Shown: piece after piece, positions 57,276-64,000 of the stretch
Position numbering within the stretch: position 1 is the stretch's first letter
Layout: the number at the start of each line of letters is the position of its first letter
Assembly: GCA_023376005.1 (NCBI GenBank)
Contig: CM042179.1
Location: 17,286,758 to 17,350,757 of the forward strand
Length of the DNA: 64,000 bases
Reading direction: 5' to 3'
Source: Doryteuthis pealeii
Lineage: Eukaryota; Mollusca; Cephalopoda; Myopsida; Loliginidae
Notes under the pieces: model-generated
What the model saw: only the letters and a program-made list of their open reading frames with translations
Databases searched by the model: none
Told to the model about the DNA's origin: nothing
Made by a program: the position numbers and the translations under genes

Positions 57276-57406
57276 AGTGTAATGGTTATCGTCTTAGGAA
57301 ATGGAATTGGTGGCCCAAGTTCAAATCATGGATAAGTGTTTGCATTACACCTTGTGCCCTTAGGGAAGGCATAAATCCATATGTTCTCCTCCCAACTATG
57401 GGTAAA
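57276..57406 (+). mobile_element. Truncated SINE-like unit
   Basis: TGTAATGGTTATCGTCTTAG, GGAAATGGA, CCCAAGTTCAAATCATGG and a GCATAAATCC block match the SINE at 85-300 in order. It is cut off at the ACTATGGGTAAAT block, where repeat R2 begins. Confidence 0.65.
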
Positions 57407-58500
57407 TTTCCAGTTGATTTTTTATTTATTTGGGGTTATTATTTAACCACATTAGTTACATAACTATAACTCTGTAATTGGAGTTCAAAACTGTTTGAAT
57501 TATGCAAATATCTGCAGTGGTTCAAAAGTTATGAGAATTTAAAACCCTGAAATTGGGGGTACAAAAGTGGACATGATTTTGTTTTAAAAAAAATGTAAAA
57601 TCATAGACCAATTCAAAACAAGAAAATTGTCAATTTCTTCACCATTTCTTTATTTTTGGAGCAATTTTGATTAAACTTGGCATTCTTATGTAAAATGCAT
57701 GTTCTTTCTGATTATGCACTTAAATTAGATGTATTTCTATGCTGTAACCCATTATTTAGAGAATAAGAACTACAGATATCAGCATTTAAAAAAAAAGGTT
57801 TACCACAAGATTATTCAACTTTTTCATTTCAATACTGCATGTATATACATATATAGTATTAATCTAAATAAATAACATCACTGAACTTAAAAATACCTTT
57901 TTAAATACCTGCTATGTTGTATTACATACAAGAAATAGAATACCTGTTTTGATATTTTTTATAAAAACAAAGCCAGTTTGGCATGTGCAAAATTGAAAGT
58001 TTCACAAAAAATCCTGATGTTAAAACCTTATCAAATTTTCCCAAATTATATATCAAAATAATTCTATTAATGATGTTTTTTTGTTGTTTTTTTTTGCTTA
58101 AAACTTTTTGAAGAAATTTTAGTCAAATTTGGTCAATTATATTTTCACTTCCATGAGTTAGAGAAAAAATAACATCATGGTTGTAGTTTAAGGTGTCTTC
58201 TAAAATTGAGTATACAATTTCAAAAATATTGATAAAGATTGGACATTTTGAATTTACAAAATGTAAAGTGTAGAATTTAGACTTCAAAAAAAAAAAATTC
58301 TAGGCAAAATACAGTTTTAACTCTGTAAAAAATAATTCAATGGATAATAACACACATATATATATTTAGAAAGATTATTTCATTTTCTTTCCAACCATAT
58401 AAATCTTTTTAAAGTTTGGACCAGAAATTGGGAATTAAACCGATTATGGTCCGAATTGTGACACATGCTGAGAAGTGTGTTCATATTCTAAAAGCAATTA
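57407..58500 (+). mobile_element. Interspersed repeat R2, plus-strand copy
   Basis: Forward copy of the repeat at 43800-44965, inserted next to a truncated SINE. A part of it (about 57989-58330) is repeated directly at 58526-58870. No coding frame is visible. Both copies border other transposons, so the family may insert into, or be targeted by, repeats. Confidence 0.7.
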
Positions 58501-58525
58501 AATTTAAGTTTTTTCCCCACCAAAA

Positions 58526-58870
58526 TTGAAAGTTTGACAAAAGCCTGAAGTTAAAGCATTATTAAAATTTCACACATTATATATCAAAATAATCGAGACT
58601 ATCTTCTATTAATGATATAGAGCTCTTTTTTACTTTACTTTACTACTATACTTTTTGAAGAAATTTAGTCACTTATATTTTTGCTTCCACAAATAGTATG
58701 GTTATAGTTTAAGGTGTTTTCTAAATGAAAGTACAATTTCAAGAATATTGAAAAAGATTGGCCACTTTGATTTTACAAAACAAAATAATGTGTAAAATTT
58801 AGCCTCGATAAAAAATTCATTTTTTGCATTTTCGGCTGACCAAAGCAAAATATCGTTTTTAACTCGCTGT
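58526..58870 (+). repeat. Partial tandem duplicate of repeat R2
   Basis: It shares AATTGAAAGTTT, ATTATATATCAAAATAAT, TCTATTAATGAT, CTTTTTGAAGAAATTT, TATAGTTTAAGGTGT and AAAAAGATTGG.C with 57989-58330 in order. The similarity is moderate, which indicates an old duplication. Confidence 0.65.
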
Positions 58871-59021
58871 AAAAAATAATTCAATATCGCTCACACCTCA
58901 CACAAAAAAAAAAAGAAAAAGAGGTTTTAAAAACCAATATAAAATATTTTAGCATGGATGTTTTTACATACAAGTTGACAATATAATCAAACAAATGAAA
59001 TTCAAAGTATATATATATATA

Positions 59022-59223
59022 GATTATTCAGACTATTGTCCTCGTCTTCATTGTTATCTGTACAACATTTTGGATGATGTGCCATCTGGTCTTCTTTAGG
59101 TATTTATTCTTGAACTCGGGAACCTTCTTGTCTGAAGAAGGCCAGGTTGAAACGTTGTACAGAAGGTCTGGTTGAAACGTTGTACAGATAACAATAAAGA
59201 TGAGGATAATAATCTGAATAATC
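59022..59223 (+). mobile_element. Penelope-like terminal hairpin
   Basis: Arms 59022-59066 and 59179-59223 are complementary with few mismatches, including a perfect 14-bp GTTATCTGTACAAC pair. Between them CTGAAGAAGGCCAGG (59132-59146) and GAAAC (59149-59153) give a ribozyme-like core with a weak stem II. The GGT.TGGTTGAAACGTTGTAC block is present twice. Confidence 0.6.
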
Positions 59224-59271
59224 CAAATGATGCAAATTTTCAAGCCTCATCTGAAAATTTAAGAGAAATAG

Positions 59272-59302
<31 letters not shown>

Positions 59303-59754
59303 GTGTGTTATGACCGGGGCCAGGAATAACTTTTCAATGGGGAATTCTGGCAATAAGAATCCTTGATATTTCATTTGCTAGATGGATACAAGCAATAAAA
59401 AAAAATAAAATAAAATAAAAATAAAAGTCCAAGTTTTGTCTTGTTTTTCTATTCAAAATGATCAAATGGAGAGTTTGCAAGGTCTAATGAGAAAACACAC
59501 AATACACACAAAGGAACATGATAAAAGACTAGTGAAAGAAGAACAAACACATATTTAGGAATTTAACTACAGTTTTATTCGCAGAACAATATGGAAAATA
59601 AAATGTCTTTCTCTTGTGACTGCATCTGTTTGGAATGTATTACAAAGATTTGCTTCATCCCTAAATACTATAAAATGATATTAACAAAATATTACTTAGC
59701 TTTTCTTACTGGGTTGGTGCAGACTAAGACTGACTGTTCGTGCCTTGGGGTTAT

Positions 59755-60027
59755 TCAATTTGCTGGTTGGAAATTCAATAATTCTTCCTTCCAGATTGAA
59801 TATGGAATAGACTGACCACTCATGACTTGGTGTGCTCTAATTGCAGTTTGACAGCTCTCAAATTCGCGATGGAATTCAATAATTCTATCTGGCTTGCTGA
59901 ATTGAAGTTTAGACAACTTCTCTTCATGACAGGGGTCCACTAGTGGTGAAATATGGACAATTTTATTTTTCTCAAACACCCAATCTGTTCTCTCCAGTTT
60001 GGTGGTCTGAAGTAGAGATGACTTCAT
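59755..60027 (-). CDS. Unrecognised 90-codon ORF
   Basis: The minus-strand frame MKSSLLQTTKLERTDWVFEK... ends WKEELLNFQPAN. It is hydrophilic with even amino-acid use, four cysteines and few Asn/Lys runs, so it reads unlike the chance AT-rich frames nearby. A possible splice acceptor (ATCGCAG) sits just before the ATG. Directly upstream, 60044-60225 holds another open stretch (reading KGVSVILKEREMRYGV) in a different frame, which suggests one broken coding sequence. I cannot name a family. It could be a retroelement remnant, a pseudogene or an exon. Confidence 0.3.
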   Translation of the reverse strand: MKSSLLQTTKLERTDWVFEKNKIVHISPLVDPCHEEKLSKLQFSKPDRIIEFHREFESCQTAIRAHQVMSGQSIPYSIWKEELLNFQPAN

Positions 60028-60043
60028 TCCTGCGATAAGAATT

Positions 60044-60225
60044 AAATTCTAGTTTACTCGCCATACAAGATTCCCGGTTGTCAACTTGATTTTTCTTCCT
60101 TTCTCTCGTTCCTTCTTCAAAATGTCAGTACCTCCCTCGGACACTCCATATCTCATTTCTCGTTCTTTTAAGATAACAGAAACTCCTTTGGTATGATATG
60201 CTTTCAATTCTTTTAAAATGCCTCA
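60044..60225 (-). pseudogene. Coding-like stretch upstream of the 59755-60027 ORF
   Basis: An open minus-strand stretch of about 58 codons without an initiator, running from just after a TGA through GVSVILKEREMRYGVSEGG to GRKIKLTTGNLVWRVN and TAG. The composition is charged and codon use is less AT-biased than the flanks. The frame differs from the next ORF. No family recognised. Confidence 0.25.
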
Positions 60226-60959
60226 ACTTGTACTTCTTGACAAGTACAAGGGTTGATATCCACCAAGGAAATTGTAGGTAGCCTACCCCCCCCACCCATT
60301 TTAAAAAATCAATTTGGAATTTGAAGAAAAAATTTCTCGTCCCTAATTTTTACATTTCTATAAAGATCAAATCCTGAAAAACACATAAAAGAATCAAAAT
60401 TTAATACCTGAAAAAATTTATTTGAAAATTTAAAAGTTTTCTTAAAACTTAAAAAATAATTATTATAGAGTATTTTTTTCGTGATTCAATAAGGCCTACT
60501 TTTTATTCATTTAAAAATTTCATAGTGAATTTTAAACGCTTTGAGGGTCACTATGTTGAAGGCATCATTTAAGCCATAGATCAAGCTTTATTTAATCTAT
60601 CTAATAATATAAGTTAAACACTGTGCAACATATTTTATGAGATTTTTATATATTCAAAAAAATTATTAATGATCTTATTTTCATGTATGGAAGATAAAAG
60701 GACATAAATAACCCCCCTTTTTTTTCAAAATAGCCAGATTTTTAGCCTGAGACCTGGACAACTGCTCAGAGTACATGCCCTTGTCTTTAAAATTTTTTTT
60801 ACATGTTTTAGCAACTCAATATAACTTTTTACAGTGTAAGTTTTTTTTACTTGTAGGCTTCAATAACCTTGCTCAAATGAAATTAATAATTTCCCATTTT
60901 ATGGTGGTAACTTGTAAAAACATAATAGTTAACTCCCCTGTTGCACATATAATACATAT

Positions 60960-61328
60960 ATCTATACCTATACTTATAGAATTGTCCAGAGGAAACTATG
61001 AAAATAAAACAATTAATGACAAATCACCAAATCTCACTTTTTGGGCAAAAATAATGAAAATTTGGTATATATTCATGAAGATAATTAAGAAATAAAATTT
61101 AAATGGTAACAGCATGGAATTTCTTTTTGCATTTAATATTTTAAATGGAAGACTGTGATTTTTCTTTTCAATGCAAGGTATTTTTTTAGGTAGGGATTTT
61201 AATGGTGCATCCTGTGAGTATCCAATTTGTGATTCAACAATAATTGGATCTACGAGACTACCTTCTTTACTCCCCTCTATCCAGGCGATGATGGGTAGAT
61301 GCTTCTAATATACATATACATACATATA

Positions 61329-61365
<37 letters not shown>
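60960..61365 (+). mobile_element. Repeat family R1 element with (TA)n
   Basis: Blocks TCCAGAGGAAACTATGAAAA, TAAAACAATTAATGACAAA, TTTGCATTTAATATTTTAAA, GGTAGGGATTTTAATGGTGC, AATTGGATCTACGAGAC and CTATCCAGGCGATGATGGG are those of R1, but the GAAACTATG block precedes the GGTAGGGATT block. It therefore spans parts of two head-to-tail units. It ends in (TA)n at 61319-61365. Confidence 0.65.
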
Positions 61366-61366
<1 letters not shown>

Positions 61367-61492
61367 TATAATGGAGATTGTGTGTTTGGTTGTCTGTAAC
61401 CGAAACTATACTACTACTCAAGTCTCATTCTCACATGATTTTGATTTTGTTTAAACCTCAATTATTAATAAAATTGTTTTACATTTTCAATA

Positions 61493-62372
61493 CTGTTGAC
61501 CATATCTACATACTAGATATTTACAATGTACCCCATGTGTACAGGTTAGGTGCGAGGTCCTATTATGGTGGGGACCACCCACAAGCTGTAACTCATGGGT
61601 GGGGGGTGCAAAAAATGTGTTGATCCCATTCCCCCTCAAGCACTGGGCAATAAACCCAGCCCTGCCCCTTTAAATCAATGGGGCAGGTGTTGCCTGGAGT
61701 GATGGCCCCCTGGGATCAACGATGTTAGCTTGTAAGGTCAAGGGCTGAAGCCACTGGACCCCCGGTTGAAACCGGAGTTGATATCTACATACTAGATATT
61801 TACCACGTACCCCACGTGTACAGGTTAGGCACAAGGCCCTATTAATGTGGGACCACCCATGAACCGAAGCTCATGGGTGATGGGTGCAAAAATTGTGTTG
61901 ATCCCGTTGGCATTCCCCCTCAGGGGGGGGGGGGCTCAGGCACTGGGCAATAAATCCAACCCTGCCCCTTTAAATCAAGAGGACAGGTATTGCCTGGAGG
62001 GATGGGCCCCTGGGATCAATGATGTTAACTTGTACGGTACAGGGCCGAAGCCTCTGGACCCCTAGTCAAAACTGGAGTTGATACGTTGACCATATCTACA
62101 TGATATTTTCCACGTACCCCACTTGTACGGGTCAGGCACAAAGGCCCTATTTATGTGGGACCACCCACAAGCCGAGACTCATGGGGTGGCAGGTGAAAAA
62201 TTGCGTCGATCCCGTCGGCATTCCCCCTCAAGGAGGGCGCCTCAGGCACTGGGCAATAAACCCAGCCCTGCCCCTTTAAATCAAGGGGGCAGGTGTTGCC
62301 TGGGGGGATGGCCCCCTGGGATCGACGCCGTTAATTATATCAATGGTCCAGAGGCCGAAGCCACTGTTGACC
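61493..62372 (+). repeat. GC-rich tandem repeat, three ~280-305-bp units with internal hairpin
   Basis: Units start near 61494, 61776 and 62085 with GTTGA(CCATA)TCTACAT, and the next partial start is at 62365. Each has ACGTACCCCA.GTGTACAGG, a GGGACCACCCA block, CACTGGGCAATAAA and CTGCCCCTTTAAATCAA. Every unit has a nested inverted repeat: GTTGATCCC...GGGATCAAC outside (61619-61627 with 61712-61720), CAGGCA...TGCCTG, and CTGCCCC...GGGGCAG inside. GC content is far above the flanks. No protein coding is convincing. Confidence 0.85.
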
Positions 62373-62839
62373 ATATCTACATACTAATAACATGCAACTA
62401 TATTTATATACACAACAAAATAACAGTTTACAGTGTAAACAGGAAGGCTAATTTGCATATTGATATTAAAAATTTGATTGTAATAAATATGTGATTAGTA
62501 TTATTGATTTCTAATGGTTTGGTTTTTATATTAATGAATATGAACAAAAATCTCGGGGATAAATCTTAAAAAGAAATCCATTAACAAAAAGAAATAACTG
62601 AAATTTTATTCTTTACTTTATATTTTAACTAAATAGTTAAATTAGGAAAATTTAGCAATGAAAGATAGGAGTGATGGCAGAGTGGGTTTCAGTTCTATTT
62701 TTTGATTATACTCCCCTCTGTTTCAGATCATTTTATCTGCATTCTTATTTCGTTTCATTAGCCTTTCTAATTTAATATAATATTTCATTAGATTAAAACA
62801 AATACTTGCACGCGTAGGGTGCATATATTTGCTAATATA

Positions 62840-62900
<61 letters not shown>

Positions 62901-63439
62901 AAATAACAGATTAGGAAAAAATCCAACAAAAAGGAAAAGTTAAGGAAAACCGTGAATAACAAAACACAAACAATAACATTCAATATTTCACCTCTGTGAA
63001 TTTAAGAAGCTTACTCAGAATTTTCTATTGTTTAAAAACAGACTTATATATATATATGTGATGGAAAGATAGGGTAGAAGATAAGAAAAAATGGAAGAGA
63101 GAGGAAGGATGTGTTGAAAGGTATGAAGCAGAGAAAGAGAAAGAATTAGAGAAGCCACCAAAGGTATGGTAGATTGCAAGTTCTGGTGGTGGAGTAGGGT
63201 GATTAAAGGATTTAGTGTAAGTGGAGCATTTAGTGATTAATGAGGGGTTTGTCTTATGGAGGCTATATGTGACAGCATGTTGAATTTGTGTTTCTGTGAT
63301 TTTACGTTTGTGAATCTTTTGCATTATTTATCCTTTGCCTGTTTTGATGTTGTTTTCGTGAATTATGATTTTTGCAATGGCTGGAATTTGGTGGAAATAA
63401 CTGCTGATTTGCATATATATATATATATATATATATAGA
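62373..63439. other. AT-rich spacer, no gene seen
   Basis: Between the GC-rich satellite and the end block: microsatellites and a purine-rich stretch (63060-63150, GAAAGA/GGAAGA type) on the plus strand. No coding features are visible. Confidence 0.5.
62840..62899. repeat. (CA)n(TA)n microsatellite
   Basis: About 12 CA units then about 18 TA units. The translated YIYIYI frames across it are artefacts of the repeat. Similar TA runs lie at 63046-63057 and 63414-63437. Confidence 0.9.
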
Positions 63440-64000
63440 CATATATGTAATCTGGTCCTACCTGTTTTATAGTCAGATCATTGTCGATAAAACCTCCAAA
63501 TTTACCCTGATGAGAAGGGTGGCTAGACACCCTGCAGAAGGAAAAAGGAAAAATAAGACCTGTAAAAAGGCGGAGGAAGCTCTTTGCTAAACAGCCATCT
63601 AGCACATTATTTCTTATGTCCAACCTCTCCTCATCGTAGCAAGGTAATATAAACTTGGTAATGTCAGAGCCATGCCGTTGGGAACTCAAGTTCCTGGTAG
63701 GGTACCCAAGGCAGACAGATCTGGCATCCAGTCATATCAGGGCCACAACCCAGCCAAAGGAGCTCTGACAAAAAATTCAAAATACTTCAACATCGGGAAT
63801 CAACCTCTTTTGGCATACTTGTCAATGTGCCTGTAGAAAATCCATGGCAAACAAGGGAATCTCCTTCCCCTGATTGAGATAAGGATGTGGAGTTTGGGGA
63901 CCCCTTGTAAATTTCATATTCCCTTGTTACTCCTTCCATGAATTTACCACAGGTGAATTTGTTACTGCATTCACCAGGGTGAATGCTGTTGTTGGCAACC
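63440..64000 (-). other. GC-richer unrecognised block at window end
   Basis: A stretch with much less AT than its neighbours, bounded on the left by (TA)n, running off the window. The minus-strand frame 63689-63363 reads MSSQRHGSDITKFILPCYDE, then RLDIRNNVLDGCLAKSFLRL, and is open through the TA repeat. Composition and the sharp left border fit a transposable-element fragment. I do not recognise it, and an exon of an unknown gene cannot be excluded. Confidence 0.3.

Noticed and set aside
61378..62494. Plus-strand frames across the GC-rich tandem repeat
   Set aside because: Frames differ between units and do not preserve codons, whereas the hairpins are preserved. Non-coding satellite is the better reading.
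52000..64000. Search for the upstream ZDHHC exon with TM1, TM2 and the MDPG motif
   Set aside because: No minus-strand segment with this motif and a phase-1 donor was found, so no 5' exon is claimed inside the window.

Overview
The window looks like intergenic and intronic DNA from a large, AT-rich, repeat-laden animal genome. I infer a cephalopod mollusc (octopus-like) from the mix of RTE-type LINEs, tRNA-derived SINEs, Penelope-like elements and dense TA/CA/GATA microsatellites around a gene with multi-kilobase introns. The species itself cannot be read from the sequence.

One gene is well supported: the 3' six coding exons of a ZDHHC5/ZDHHC8-type protein S-acyltransferase on the minus strand (51811 down to 32500). 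The exons join in phase through GT-AG introns and cover the cysteine-rich zinc-binding region, the DHHC catalytic motif, transmembrane segments 3 and 4, the TTxE motif, a palmitoylation-type Cys cluster, and a long low-complexity tail ending in the family's EISV PDZ ligand. The first exon(s), with TM1 and TM2, were not found and probably lie beyond 64000.

Layout. 1-6400 and 6501-13137 are two copies of one ~6.6 kb segment (SINE dimer, broken RTE LINE, unique-looking flank) separated by a 100-base N gap. This is most simply an unmerged contig overlap, not biology. 14029-14453 is a 61-bp tandem array with octamer motifs. 15416-16464 looks like a solo LTR. 16.9-25.7 kb and 26.6-32.0 kb are AT-rich with no recognisable gene. 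32.5-51.8 kb is the ZDHHC gene, with introns full of repeats: a GC-rich element, several long inverted repeats, a Tc1/mariner-like element and, in sense orientation inside one intron, a nearly complete hammerhead-ribozyme motif. 52-64 kb holds an RTE 3' end, two strong palindromes, a Penelope-like element with inverted terminal repeats and a GIY-YIG endonuclease, a second copy of a ~1.1 kb repeat also found in the gene, a three-unit GC-rich hairpin satellite, and two unrecognised GC-richer blocks.

The most interesting points are the intronic hammerhead motif, the GC-rich hairpin repeat, the inverted Penelope structure with ribozyme-like ends, and a possible alternative terminal exon for the acyltransferase.
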